A stretch of 64,000 nucleotides of DNA from Porticoccus sp950063125 (GCF_963973895.1 NZ_CAXBBF010000005.1), one strand, 5' to 3'. Positions 45,720 to 54,174 are shown, counted from the stretch's first letter. The notes: generated by a model not told the origin, from the sequence alone. Program-made: numbers and translations.

Positions 45720-46358
45720 TTAAGCGCTAGTAGTGGGGCTATCCGCTTTCGGTGTTGTGGTCGGTGCTGGTTTTGTCTCAGCGCTGACGGGTTTGCTGGC
45801 CGCGGGAGCTGGTTTAGCCGCTACCGGTTTGGCGGCCGCTTTTTTAGCGGGTGCCTTTTTGGCCGCAGGCTTTGCCGCTGGCGTGGTAGTTGCTGTTAGC
45901 TTGTTGACGGTGCGAATCAGCTCGTCTACTTTGGCATTCAGCTCGGCCAGTTTGTCGTCGTCGTTGTTGTAGAACGAGGGCATGGATGGAATCGTCGGCA
46001 TCACCATTTTGGATGAGACTTTTTCACGAATCTCGTCGATTCTGGAGCTGACATTCATATTGATGCCGCCTTTGCGAAGGTCCTTGCCCTGCTTCTTGAG
46101 CTTTTCACCTTTGGCTTTCAGTTTGCCGCCTGCTTCCTTGAACCTGTCGCCGGTTTTGTCCAGTCTGGACTTGGCTTCTGACTCAATTTTTGTGCCGCGG
46201 GCAACCAGGTCATCAAAATAGCGACGAGTCTGATCACTCATTTTTTCATAGCCATCATGAATGTTGTTGAGACCATGACCATAGGCGCCGAGTCCAGCCA
46301 GCCAGATCTTGCGTGCGAGTTCTTCAGTTTTGTCGATAGTGTTTTTAAGTTCTGCCAT
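45720..46358 (-). CDS. Phasin-type polyhydroxyalkanoate granule protein (PhaF/PhaI-like)
   Basis: This 212-residue protein begins with a phasin helix region (KTEELARKIWLAGLGAYGHGLN, then long amphipathic helices to about residue 100). A linker and a short coiled coil (KLAELNAKVDELIRTVNKL) follow. The tail from about residue 150 is rich in alanine, lysine and proline, with AAKKAPAKKAAAKP repeats that resemble the histone-like tail of PhaF. It is expected to coat PHA granules and may bind DNA. ATG 46358 has a GGAG ribosome site; an upstream in-frame ATG at 46415 adds 19 residues without one. A TetR-type gene lies divergent to it. Confidence 0.83.
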   Translation of the reverse strand: MAELKNTIDKTEELARKIWLAGLGAYGHGLNNIHDGYEKMSDQTRRYFDDLVARGTKIESEAKSRLDKTGDRFKEAGGKLKAKGEKLKKQGKDLRKGGINMNVSSRIDEIREKVSSKMVMPTIPSMPSFYNNDDDKLAELNAKVDELIRTVNKLTATTTPAAKPAAKKAPAKKAAAKPVAAKPAPAASKPVSAETKPAPTTTPKADSPTTSA

Positions 46359-46424
46359 AGTAATATCTCCGGTAGCAGTTGAATTCGTGTGTTTACGCTT
46401 AATTTCATGCCACATTAGTGATAA

Positions 46425-46448
46425 TTTTTAGAAAACGCATACTAAAAA
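46425..46448. promoter_or_regulatory. Inverted repeat in the phasin/TetR divergent promoter region
   Basis: TTTTTAG at 46425-46431 and CTAAAAA at 46442-46448 are perfect 7-bp inverted repeats ten bases apart. They lie between the divergent phasin and TetR-type genes. This is where an autoregulatory TetR-family operator would be expected. The role is inferred from position. Confidence 0.4.
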
Positions 46449-46494
46449 CAAGATTTTTACGAAATAGTGGAATTTATTTTGCAATGCAGTCGGG

Positions 46495-47148
46495 ATGCTG
46501 ATGAAAAGACGTGATCATATTCTGTTGGTGAGCTTGGACCTGTTTAATCGCGAGGGCGAAACCAACCTCACTGCAGTGGATATTGCCAATGAGCTGGAAA
46601 TCAGCCCCGGTAACCTCTATTACCATTTCAAGGGAAAGGAGGAGATGGTCACGGAGCTCTATGAGCAGTTTGAGGCCGGTATCGACACCCTGCTACAGGA
46701 CTCCCGCAGCGCAGAAGACAGTCTGGAGGAGCATTGGCTCTACCTGTATGTGATGCTGGAGCATATCTTTAACTACCGCTTTTTTTTCCGTAATACCACA
46801 GACCTCTTGCACAAGTACCGCGGTATAGATAAGCGGTTCGGCAAGTTGGTGGAAAAGCAGTATCAGTGGATACACGGGTTGCTGGATAGCCTGCTTGAGG
46901 GAGGTTTGCTGGCGGATAGAACAATGATTGCAAGTCGTGTTGATCAGTTGGCCGACAACATGATGCTGATTTTCACACACTGGTTTCAATTTCAGAATCT
47001 TCGCAAAAAAGAACTCGACCAGCACCAGTTTATCCAGGGTGCCATTTTACAGATTATGGCACTATTGGCGCCTTATCTGGGTGAGCAGCAATTGCAGTTT
47101 ATGGAAGCCTGTACGGAGCTTTCTCTCCGCGAGAAGCAGTGCCAGTAA
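46495..47148 (+). CDS. TetR-family transcriptional regulator
   Basis: This 217-residue protein has an N-terminal TetR helix-turn-helix: RDHILLVSLDLFNREGETNLTAVDIANELEISP with GNLYYHFKGKEEM as the recognition end. The C-terminal helices form a ligand domain of no recognised specificity. It lies between a divergent phasin gene and a PHA-system gene. That makes it a candidate PHA regulator comparable to PhaD of pseudomonads, although sequence identity with PhaD is not something I can judge here. The start could be 46495 or the ATG two codons later. Confidence 0.83.
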   Translation: MLMKRRDHILLVSLDLFNREGETNLTAVDIANELEISPGNLYYHFKGKEEMVTELYEQFEAGIDTLLQDSRSAEDSLEEHWLYLYVMLEHIFNYRFFFRNTTDLLHKYRGIDKRFGKLVEKQYQWIHGLLDSLLEGGLLADRTMIASRVDQLADNMMLIFTHWFQFQNLRKKELDQHQFIQGAILQIMALLAPYLGEQQLQFMEACTELSLREKQCQ

Positions 47149-47196
47149 TCCGGCATTCGGCCAAGTCCAGTCAAATCACAAAAAAGAGAGGGGTAG

Positions 47197-47472
47197 ATGA
47201 GCCATATTCAGTTGGAACGCAATCACACCATGGAGAAAGAACAGGTTCGCACCATGACGGAAGAGCTGGGACAAAAACTGAAAGCCAAACATGGTGGTGA
47301 TTATTGCTGGGAGGGCGATACTGTCCATTACAAACACAGCGGTATTGATGCCAAAGTGAGCTTTGATGACAAAACCGTCAGAGTGGATGTAACCCTTGGC
47401 CTATTGATGAGCGCCTTTAAAGGAATGATCGAGTCAGAAGTCACCAAGTATCTGGATGAAAAGTTTGTCTGA
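47197..47472 (+). CDS. Polyhydroxyalkanoic acid system family protein
   Basis: This 91-residue protein matches the small PHA-system family. The N-terminal HIQLERNHTMEKEQVRTMTEEL, the SGIDAKVSFDDKTVRVDVTLG strand region and the helical end AFKGMIESEVTKYLDEKF are typical. The molecular role is unclear; members are found near phasin and PHA synthase genes. A GAGAGGGG ribosome site precedes the ATG. It follows the TetR-type gene by 48 bp and may form an operon with it. Confidence 0.8.
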   Translation: MSHIQLERNHTMEKEQVRTMTEELGQKLKAKHGGDYCWEGDTVHYKHSGIDAKVSFDDKTVRVDVTLGLLMSAFKGMIESEVTKYLDEKFV

Positions 47473-47502
47473 ATGCGCCGCGCATTTATTTCAGGCCGAG
47501 GA

Positions 47503-48378
47503 CTAGTTCTGCGTTGTACCGACACTGACCAGATATTCAGTGACCTGTGTGTTGTCTCCGTAGTGGGCCCACTTTAGCGGCGTTTCAGCTCCCCGGCAGG
47601 TGGCGTTGATCCGGGCGCCGTTGTTCACCATGTATCTGACCATGTCGACAGTCCCGTCCTGCGACAGGTAGTGCAACGCGGTGCAGCCGTCACTGTCCCC
47701 CTGATTGATATCGACGCCCTGATCCACCAGGTACTTCACAACGCCGATTTTTTCCGTCAAAGCCCCGTAGAGAATTGCTTGGTTAATCTGGCTTTGCTGA
47801 GCCTGTCCACTGTCCACGAAGGCCTGGAGGGTATTCAGGTTTCCGAGGCGAGCCGCCATCTTTAAAGCGCCACTGTTTTCGCTTGCCGCAAAGGTCCCGC
47901 CGTTTGCCAGAAGCAGGGCTGCCAGATCGTAGTTATCCTGGTAGGCCGCGTAAAACATCGAATCATTGCCCGGTTTTGCCCCATGGTTAATCAACAAAGC
48001 TGCCATTCGGTCAGCGTTTTTCCTGATCGCCAGATCCAGGGAGCTGGCCAGTTCATCGGCCGGAAAGACCTGGTCAGCTCCGTAACGGGACAGCATCATA
48101 TAAAGCCCGTAGTTGCCGCTGGAGCTTGCGTGTGTCAGCGCGTCCCGGAAGTCGGCATCGCTTATCTGTGCGAAAAAGCCTGCATCCTCGAACAGATAAG
48201 CTCCGTCATGGTTCCGTCCGGTGGTTGCCTGTTTCAGACCGGCGAAAGTAACTGGGATATTCCGGCGGGCCAGCTCCTCCCTGGCGGCTGTTTCCGCAGC
48301 TGAGTTTGCGGCCTGTTGCGAACAGCCAGAAAAAACTGTGGCCAATAAGCTAGCCAGTAGAATTCGTAACAGATTCAT
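47503..48378 (-). CDS. Ankyrin-repeat lipoprotein
   Basis: This 291-residue protein starts with a lipoprotein signal peptide (NLLRILLASLLATVFSGC, lipid-attachment cysteine at residue 19). The C-terminal 150 residues contain ankyrin repeats, including AALLINHGAKPGNDSMFYAA, LYGALTEKIGVVKYLVDQGVDIN and CTALHYLSQDGTVDMVRYMV. Anchoring in the envelope with the repeats in the periplasm is expected, where they would mediate protein contacts. I start at ATG 48378, which has a CGGAGA ribosome site; an upstream in-frame start at 48429 would spoil the signal peptide. It converges with the PHA-system gene. Confidence 0.82.
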   Translation of the reverse strand: MNLLRILLASLLATVFSGCSQQAANSAAETAAREELARRNIPVTFAGLKQATTGRNHDGAYLFEDAGFFAQISDADFRDALTHASSSGNYGLYMMLSRYGADQVFPADELASSLDLAIRKNADRMAALLINHGAKPGNDSMFYAAYQDNYDLAALLLANGGTFAASENSGALKMAARLGNLNTLQAFVDSGQAQQSQINQAILYGALTEKIGVVKYLVDQGVDINQGDSDGCTALHYLSQDGTVDMVRYMVNNGARINATCRGAETPLKWAHYGDNTQVTEYLVSVGTTQN

Positions 48379-48455
48379 CGGGTTCTCCGTCTCAGGAGCG
48401 GAAAAAGGATAAGTTAACACCACCAACACAGGACGGGCAGCAGCGAGTTCCAGCG

Positions 48456-48911
48456 TTAAATACTGTCTTCAAACTGGACGGGTTCTTTGCCTGTATTACG
48501 GATAACGACAGTGCTCGCCAGCTTGTCGTGCCAGCCCTGTTTGCGCTGGTCTATGCCCACCCAAATAAATCCAAGGCATAGTGGAACAGCGGATAAAATG
48601 TACGCAAAGTATCTGCCGATAGCCTGGCCGGTTCGCATTTTTTCACCGGTTGATGCGTCGACGATTTGTAATTTCATGGCCATTTTGCCGGGCGTGCCGA
48701 GATAATGTAGCCAAAACCATATTGTTGCGACAAATGGCACAACATAGCCAAGCATAACGTCCCAGAAGCCGTATATGAGTTTGTCCCCTACCCAATACTC
48801 TTCACCGTAAATAAGGCTTAATGGCACATATAAAACAATCGCCATGATCACTAAATCAATGAGCAGTGCGCCAAATCTAATCCAGAAACCTGCGTATTCC
48901 TTATTTTCCAT
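48456..48911 (-). CDS. RDD-family membrane protein (second copy)
   Basis: This 151-residue protein begins YAGFWIRFGALLIDLVIMAIVLY, the classic RDD first helix with R and D in place. A second helix lies around residues 52-70 (GYVVPFVATIWFWLHYLG), followed by GTPGKMAMKLQIVDASTGEKM and a last hydrophobic segment near AYILSAVPLCLGFIW. The ending KQGWHDKLASTVVI matches the family's last motif. A ribosome site AAGGAG precedes the ATG. It is distinct in sequence from the RDD gene at 44918. Confidence 0.84.
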   Translation of the reverse strand: MENKEYAGFWIRFGALLIDLVIMAIVLYVPLSLIYGEEYWVGDKLIYGFWDVMLGYVVPFVATIWFWLHYLGTPGKMAMKLQIVDASTGEKMRTGQAIGRYFAYILSAVPLCLGFIWVGIDQRKQGWHDKLASTVVIRNTGKEPVQFEDSI

Positions 48912-49077
48912 AAAGCAAAAACTCCTTAATGTGATTTAGTGGTTAATGGTTTTATATCACGTAAATACGTTGTGCAACATTCAATACTGGACTCGCGTTT
49001 GTAGGGCTTTGATAAGACGTTTTGGCATGTCTGGTTCCTTTCGGGAGTTCTACCTAGTCCTACTTATCCTTGCGGTA

Positions 49078-50634
49078 TCAGCCCGTTTCACCCTTGCGCA
49101 TTGCTTCCGCTGTATGCTCTGCCAGGCTGATCCCGGCTTGATTCATCGTCAAATAAGCGTAGTTTGCACCCGCCTCGCGGATCTGCTCCTGATGCGTGTC
49201 ATGCAGGGCGTGCGAGACGATAGGCCCGCTGAAACCGCGTTGGCGCAGAGATCGGGCGGCTATCAGTTTGGCCTCAAGATCGTCCATGGCCAGGATCGCT
49301 GCCTTGATCTGTCCCAGATCGCAACTGCGCCAGAAATTGCTGTCCTCTGCATCGGCGAACATCACGTTGCGTCCCGCCTCTTGGTGCGCTTTGGCAGTGT
49401 AGGTGTCTGCATCAAGGCCCAGCGGCTTGAATCCATCTTGTTCGATCTGGCGGTAAGCGGCGCTGCCGGTCCGGCCCATGCCAAAGATCAGCACATTGGC
49501 ATCGCCCATTTCCTTTGGTTGCTCGTCAGGGTGAATAGTATCGCGTTCATATCGGCGCAGGTTGGCTTCGTACTGTTCGTACAGCGGATGTGCGAAGCGA
49601 TTAAGCGGCGCCGAGATCACGAAAGAAATCGATACGGCAATGGCCAGTGGCACGAGGTATTCGGGCAGAACACCTGCCGCTACGATCAACCCGAACTCGG
49701 AATATGCGGTCAGACTAAGCGCGGTCAGGAATGCGCTGCGTGCGCGCAATTTGAACGCCACCATCAGTGCGAAGAACAGCGCCCCCTTAAGCGAAAGCAC
49801 GATACCAACGGCCACGGCAAAGACCATCGCGTCCCAATCCGGTAGACCGGTCAGTCCGATTTGCAGGAAAAACCCGACAAGGAAAATTTCCTTGAGCGAC
49901 CAGAGTGACTCGCCCAATTCCTTTGCGCGGCTGTGGGTGGACAGCAGCACCCCCATCACCAGCGCGCCGATTTCCGATGAAAGGCCCATCGCCTCAAACC
50001 CCATGCCGCCGATCACCAGCGACAGCATCATGCCCATCAGCACCAGGAGTTCATCATGGCCTGCGAAATCCAGCAACTGATGCAGTACCGGGCGAAGTAG
50101 CGGCAAAGTAAAAACCAGTAGCGCCCAGATATTCGGTGTCTGGCCCGACCAGACCGCCAGCACCACCAGCGCGATAATGTCCTGCACGATCAGGATGCCG
50201 ATGGCGGTGCGACCGTGAAAGGCGCCCAGCTCGCGCTTGGTTTCCAGCAGTTTTGCGGCCAGCACGGTTGACGAGAACGACAGGGCGATCGCCAGCAAAA
50301 GTGCGCTGTTCCAGTCCAGCCCCATGAACAGTTTCAGCCCCGGCAGGAAGACAGCGACGGAAATCGCGAAATGTAACAGCGCCCCGCCCACTACCTGCGG
50401 CTGTGCGATCTGTTCCAGCTTGAGCTTGAGCCCGACAGTGAAAAGCAGCATCAGAACGCCCAGGTGCGCCACATGGTGCAGCGTTTCCCCGGTGTACGCG
50501 GGCAGGCCAAGCGGCGGGCCGAAGATGTTGATGGCAAACCCCGCTGCCAGAAAGCCAACCAGGGGCGGCAAGCCAATCTGACGGACGGCCAGACCAAAGA
50601 AGAAAGCGAAACTGATGGTGATAACTTCAAACAC
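49078..50634 (-). CDS. KefC-like monovalent cation:proton antiporter (CPA2) with RCK domain
   Basis: This 518-residue protein has about twelve membrane helices from the CPA2 transporter fold (GLPPLVGFLAAGFAINIFG, ALSFSSTVLAAKLLETKRELG, GFFLQIGLTGLPDWDAM). A C-terminal nucleotide-binding RCK/TrkA-N domain follows, with VLIFGMGRTGSAAYRQIEQDG as the GxGxxG loop near residue 378. It probably exchanges K+ or Na+ for protons. The start is a GTG at 50634 with GGAG eight bases upstream. It stands alone next to an integration hot spot. Codon use looks GC-rich and somewhat unlike its neighbours, which could mean transfer, but I cannot quantify this. Confidence 0.82.
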   Translation of the reverse strand: MFEVITISFAFFFGLAVRQIGLPPLVGFLAAGFAINIFGPPLGLPAYTGETLHHVAHLGVLMLLFTVGLKLKLEQIAQPQVVGGALLHFAISVAVFLPGLKLFMGLDWNSALLLAIALSFSSTVLAAKLLETKRELGAFHGRTAIGILIVQDIIALVVLAVWSGQTPNIWALLVFTLPLLRPVLHQLLDFAGHDELLVLMGMMLSLVIGGMGFEAMGLSSEIGALVMGVLLSTHSRAKELGESLWSLKEIFLVGFFLQIGLTGLPDWDAMVFAVAVGIVLSLKGALFFALMVAFKLRARSAFLTALSLTAYSEFGLIVAAGVLPEYLVPLAIAVSISFVISAPLNRFAHPLYEQYEANLRRYERDTIHPDEQPKEMGDANVLIFGMGRTGSAAYRQIEQDGFKPLGLDADTYTAKAHQEAGRNVMFADAEDSNFWRSCDLGQIKAAILAMDDLEAKLIAARSLRQRGFSGPIVSHALHDTHQEQIREAGANYAYLTMNQAGISLAEHTAEAMRKGETG

Positions 50635-50778
50635 TGCGCGGTCTCCGTTTCAATAACTTGATCTCGGTGTCAACTTTACTGTGAAACACCGCATAGCGAT
50701 TCTTAATCATCCGGGGCCGCGCAATGCTGACACAAACGAGTGCCTTGTTAGCCCAAAAAGGGTCGAGAAAAATCGTTA

Positions 50779-50988
50779 TCAGTATAAATCCCGTTGAAAT
50801 CCCACAAACACATCCCGAATATTTTTTACTTCACCCAGTTCGTTTACCGCATCGCGGATGCTGTGATATTTCAGCTCGATCAACTGCGGTAGTTTTTCGA
50901 GGTCCAGTTCGCCGACGCCATGTTCGGCATGTTGGCCGAGTATGATTGGCGCTAACTCGCTGTTTTTATGGTTATTTTCTGGGCAGCA
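50779..50988 (-). pseudogene. hsdR: Remnant of type I restriction HsdR C-terminus
   Basis: Translation of the minus strand gives an open stretch ending in ELGEVKNIRDVFVGFQRDLY and a stop codon. Upstream of it lie DLEKLPQLIELKYHSIRDAV and further residues back to a TAA at about 50989. This LP.LIELKY..I.DAV.ELG...IRDVF.GFQ pattern is the C-terminal end of type I restriction endonuclease R subunits (EcoEI R C-terminal type). Only about 65 codons remain and no start or hsdS/hsdM genes are nearby. It is a scar of a lost restriction-modification locus at the tRNA-Leu integration site. Confidence 0.62.
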
Positions 50989-51179
50989 TTATTGGATAAT
51001 AAGCGTCGCTCGAGTATAAGCCGCACGTGGGATTTGGCAACCTCACGATTTACTGCCTTGAATCAGGTGCGGATATTGGAATATCTACCTTTGAAGTAAA
51101 AAGGGAATTTTTTGTGGGGGTAGGGAATATCCGGCGGGATAAATCAGGGTTGAGGTATTTTAACCATTTGATTTTTAAG

Positions 51180-51236
51180 TGGTACCAGAGGCCGGACTCG
51201 AACCGGCACGCTTTTAAGGGCGGGGGATTTTGAATT
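51180..51236 (-). tRNA. Lone 3' half of tRNA-Leu(CAA), ICE attachment site
   Basis: Read on the minus strand, the segment contains the anticodon loop TTCAAAA, a long variable arm, the T-arm GCCGGTTCGAGTCCGGC and the end GGTACCA with encoded CCA. This matches the 3' half of a tRNA-Leu with anticodon CAA. The sequence to the right does not supply the 5' half, so the gene is not intact. ICEs and phages often duplicate the 3' end of the target tRNA on integration. By orientation the element lies to the right, and the intact tRNA should be at its far end, outside this window. Confidence 0.85.
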
Positions 51237-51373
51237 CACTCTTTATACTCATTTCTCGACGTTGAATAACGTTCCGCGAAGTAGATTAAAGCTCTCTATG
51301 TTGTTGATATAAAAGGCTTTGTATCTATATTCTGTCTGCGGTAGGCAATTCTGGTGTTACTCAAGATTTCTCT

Positions 51374-51419
51374 TGGGATGCAAAAATTACTTTCATTTGC
51401 ATCCCAGATGCATCCCAGA
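51374..51419. repeat. Direct and inverted repeats upstream of the integrase
   Basis: TGCATCCCAGA occurs twice in tandem (51398-51408 and 51409-51419). The same core appears inverted as TGGGATGCAAA at 51374-51384, pairing with TTTGCATCCCA at 51396-51406. Such clustered short repeats beside an integrase gene are typical arm-type integrase sites or an int operator. The remainder of 51237-51452 shows no gene. Confidence 0.6.
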
Positions 51420-51452
51420 TTTTGCCGGTGAGGATGAACATAAGGGGATCTC

Positions 51453-52814
51453 ATGGGAGCTATATCTGACAACCGAATCAAGTTCAATAAACCGAATCTG
51501 AAAGCCATCGAGAATCGTATTAATCGAGGAGAGTTTACCAAAGAAACCTACATTTATGATGCGGATAGTCATCTGGCTGTTCGAGCAAGGCCTGGCCGTT
51601 CCTATATTGATAGTGTTTTTTGTATGTATGCTCGTATTCGAGTTCGTGGTGAATATAAGAGTCGTATGTATAAGCGCCAGATAATGAAGGTTGGCGAAGC
51701 TCGTAATGCTGAGATCACCATTTCAGAACTACGGCAGAAGGTTGATAGCTTATTTTTGGAAATTCAGGAGGGCCGGGACCCTCAAGTAATAGCTCAAAAA
51801 GAAGCTGCAAAACAGGCTGATAATCAAGTCCTGATAGAGGCAAGGCGCTCATTTAAAGATATGATCTACGGAACACCGGTTGATGAAAGTGATGAATGCC
51901 TGCCAGATGGGTTTATTGCCGAGAGGCGATCAGGTCAGCGTTATTTAGTGGATATCAGAAATAAATGCGAGGTTCTCTTAGTTGACCTGTTAGACCTGCC
52001 ATTACACAGTATTTCGCCAGAGCAGGTAAAAACTGTTTATCTCCAGAAAGTAGGTCGTGGTAAAACCCAGCTCGATTGCGCTATGCGTATTCTTAGGTCG
52101 ATCTGGAATTGGGCGCAGACCAAATACGATGATTCGGATCTCTTTATCCGAAACCCGGTTAGCCGTGCAATGAAGCAACTGGGTGTAAATATTAATCGTA
52201 CCAATCGCTGTACTGGTCGGTTAGATGATGCTGATTTTAAGCCATATCTGAAGTCTGTCTTAGCACTTCGAGAGCATGATCATACATCCGCTTATCGTAA
52301 TGGCCGTGATGCATTGTTATTCATGTTATTTTCCGGTGTAAGACGAACTGGGACGATGACTGTCCGAATGGAGGGAATTGATCTCAATAGATTAGTGTTC
52401 AACATTATTAAAAAAGGGGGCGACCAAGTAGAGCTACCCCTAAATACAGTGACCGCGGCAATCGTTCGTAACCGTCAAGATTATTTGCCTGAAGACACTG
52501 AGTACTTGTTCCCTGGCATGGGAGGGCGAGGATATTACAGAGATACCAAGGCAGTCCGTGATATCGTTAAAAACCAAACGGGTATATCTGTTACCAATCA
52601 TGACCTCCGACGAACGTATAAATCTATTGGGACGGAACTAGACATTAATTCCGTACTTGTAGATGAGTTACTGAGTCACGCAAGGGAGGGTGTTGATGCT
52701 CACTATATTCACCCGTCTATGACAAGGCTTCGAGATGCTAGTCAGAAAATTGCTGACTACATGGTTAAACAAGCAGGGTTTGATTTGATCGACGAACTCA
52801 CGAGCCGCTGGTAG
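51453..52814 (+). CDS. int: Tyrosine recombinase, ICE integrase
   Basis: This 453-residue protein has the tyrosine-recombinase catalytic set: R297 in FSGVRRTGTM, H383 and R386 in NHDLRRTYKSIGTE, H409 in LLSHAREGVD and the nucleophile Y418 in DAHYIHPSM. The N-terminal part carries an arm-type DNA-binding domain, and a core-binding region lies around residues 130-260. It probably integrates the element into the tRNA-Leu 3' end at 51180. An AAGGGG ribosome site precedes the ATG. Neighbouring AlpA/excisionase-like genes on the opposite strand probably serve directionality. Confidence 0.9.
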   Translation: MGAISDNRIKFNKPNLKAIENRINRGEFTKETYIYDADSHLAVRARPGRSYIDSVFCMYARIRVRGEYKSRMYKRQIMKVGEARNAEITISELRQKVDSLFLEIQEGRDPQVIAQKEAAKQADNQVLIEARRSFKDMIYGTPVDESDECLPDGFIAERRSGQRYLVDIRNKCEVLLVDLLDLPLHSISPEQVKTVYLQKVGRGKTQLDCAMRILRSIWNWAQTKYDDSDLFIRNPVSRAMKQLGVNINRTNRCTGRLDDADFKPYLKSVLALREHDHTSAYRNGRDALLFMLFSGVRRTGTMTVRMEGIDLNRLVFNIIKKGGDQVELPLNTVTAAIVRNRQDYLPEDTEYLFPGMGGRGYYRDTKAVRDIVKNQTGISVTNHDLRRTYKSIGTELDINSVLVDELLSHAREGVDAHYIHPSMTRLRDASQKIADYMVKQAGFDLIDELTSRW

Positions 52815-52834
52815 CAACGTAAGGTTATAAAGTT

Positions 52835-53059
52835 CTAAATGTAAATTTCGTTAGATGAGATTTTGGTGCTCAATTCTTTGAATTCAAGAACGTCTGATTC
52901 GAGATAGAATACATGGCGAAATCGCTTTCTCCAGGTTAATTCGGGGTGTTCATGAGTGCAGCGCCATTTTCTCAGTGTGCTGGGTGATAAGCCAAGTAGC
53001 GAAGCCGCTTCTTTGGTTGTGAGTTCACGATCATTATTAGCTGCTGCGATGTCATCCAT
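52835..53059 (-). CDS. Helix-turn-helix excisionase/AlpA-like protein
   Basis: This 74-residue protein contains the winged helix-turn-helix pattern LTTKEAASLLGLSPSTLRKWRCTHEHPELTWRK and ends with FKELSTKISS. Such small proteins act as recombination directionality factors or as activators of integrase genes. It converges on int with only 20 bp between the stop codons. The family level is fairly sure; which target it serves is not. Confidence 0.75.
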   Translation of the reverse strand: MDDIAAANNDRELTTKEAASLLGLSPSTLRKWRCTHEHPELTWRKRFRHVFYLESDVLEFKELSTKISSNEIYI

Positions 53060-53190
53060 GTTTTGATGTCCGATAGAGTCAAAAGCTCATATAAGCCAGG
53101 AAAAACATTAGCATTGAGCTAATTGTTCTTACAAGTCAGAATCGAATCTATCTTTTTATCAGCAAGCTAAACAAGCCTTTGTGGAGGCGG

Positions 53191-53454
53191 TCACTTTGTT
53201 CCGGATGGAGTCCCTGGCGTGGCAGCAGAGCCAGGTCTGATGGCTTTATCTCTGGACTGCTTTCGTTCCTCTATCCAATGCTCTATTTCAGCTAAATCCC
53301 AGGCCACCTTACGGCTCGTCAAAACGATGCGGCATGGAAATTCTCCGCGCTTTTCCATGTCGTAAATGGCGCGGTCCGAAAGTGGAATCATTGCCAACAA
53401 TGTTTTTCGGTTGATCAAGGTAGTTATTTTTTTACTGTTGTTTGTGCTGATCAC
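53191..53454 (-). CDS. AlpA-family phage regulatory protein
   Basis: This 87-residue protein has the AlpA-type motif ITTLINRKTLLAMIPLSDRAIYDMEKRGEFP followed by RKVAWDLAEIEHWIEERK. AlpA proteins activate prophage or ICE integrase genes and promote excision. The C-terminal tail is basic and disordered. It lies in the regulatory cluster between int and the S24 repressor. The 131-bp gap between this gene and 53059 shows no gene. Confidence 0.82.
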   Translation of the reverse strand: MISTNNSKKITTLINRKTLLAMIPLSDRAIYDMEKRGEFPCRIVLTSRKVAWDLAEIEHWIEERKQSRDKAIRPGSAATPGTPSGTK

Positions 53455-53499
53455 TGGTTAGTCCTTATGTGGGTAGGAGTCTTATTCTACGATCAGCGT

Positions 53500-54174
53500 T
53501 TAGACAACTTCTCCCTTGAAGACAATGACTCCACAGATTGTCGCTTCTTCATCCACTTCGATAATGCGATTCGGCCAATCAGGGTTGAGCGCCTTCAGGT
53601 ACTGCTTGCCCTCTTCAATAATTAACTGCTTGAACGTGGCTTCATTGGATTCATCGAGTCGAACAACCACGTACTTTCCGTGGTCAGGTGAAACATTGGG
53701 GTCAACAAAAATCAGGTCGCCCTCATGAAATTTGGGTTCCATACTGCTGCCGCGAACCCTAAGTACAAAGGATTCAGGACTACAGCACACCGGGCAGGGT
53801 AAAAGTTCTGAACCGTAGGCCGGCACGAAACTTTCAGAAATCTCATACCAGTTTCCCGCTTGGACCCAGGATATCAGCGGGTGGAGACTGCGCAAATCCG
53901 GGCCGTCGTGGGCGTTGTGTTCCTCTTGTCGTGCCCCGTCCGCATGGGGGGTATCCATCCATCCTTGGTCTTTATTCATGGCCTTTTCCAGTTTTTCCGC
54001 CAGCTCATCTCCGATAGAGCGGGGCGTTCCTTTTTTGGTGGGGAGCTGGTTGCGCACCTGGCTGAGGTAGGAGCTATTGGTCCCGGCCGCGCGCGCCAAC
54101 TTGGCAGCTGAGCCCGCTTCGGCAATCAGAACTTCAAGATTGTGGAGCCGGATCTGGTTAAGTTTTAGCGTCAT
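53500..54174 (-). CDS. S24 LexA/CI-type repressor
   Basis: This 224-residue protein combines an N-terminal helix-turn-helix (residues 15-42, AEAGSAAKLARAAGTNSSYLSQV) with a C-terminal S24 autocleavage domain. The catalytic serine is S144 in RGSSMEPKFHEGD and the lysine K182 in ATFKQLI. Cleavage in the SOS response would lift repression of the divergent gene and of ICE mobilisation. I chose ATG 54174; a GTG at 54183 adds three residues. It is divergent from a Cro/YdaS-like gene, so the pair looks like a phage-type switch. Confidence 0.85.
   Translation of the reverse strand: MTLKLNQIRLHNLEVLIAEAGSAAKLARAAGTNSSYLSQVRNQLPTKKGTPRSIGDELAEKLEKAMNKDQGWMDTPHADGARQEEHNAHDGPDLRSLHPLISWVQAGNWYEISESFVPAYGSELLPCPVCCSPESFVLRVRGSSMEPKFHEGDLIFVDPNVSPDHGKYVVVRLDESNEATFKQLIIEEGKQYLKALNPDWPNRIIEVDEEATICGVIVFKGEVV

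Noticed and set aside
48946..49845. A 299-codon plus-strand frame opposite the antiporter gene
   Set aside because: The minus-strand antiporter has clear membrane helices and an RCK domain; the other frame is its shadow.
51180..51236. An intact tRNA gene at this site
   Set aside because: Only the 3' half is present. The sequence to the right lacks a 5' half with a D-arm and a matching acceptor strand.
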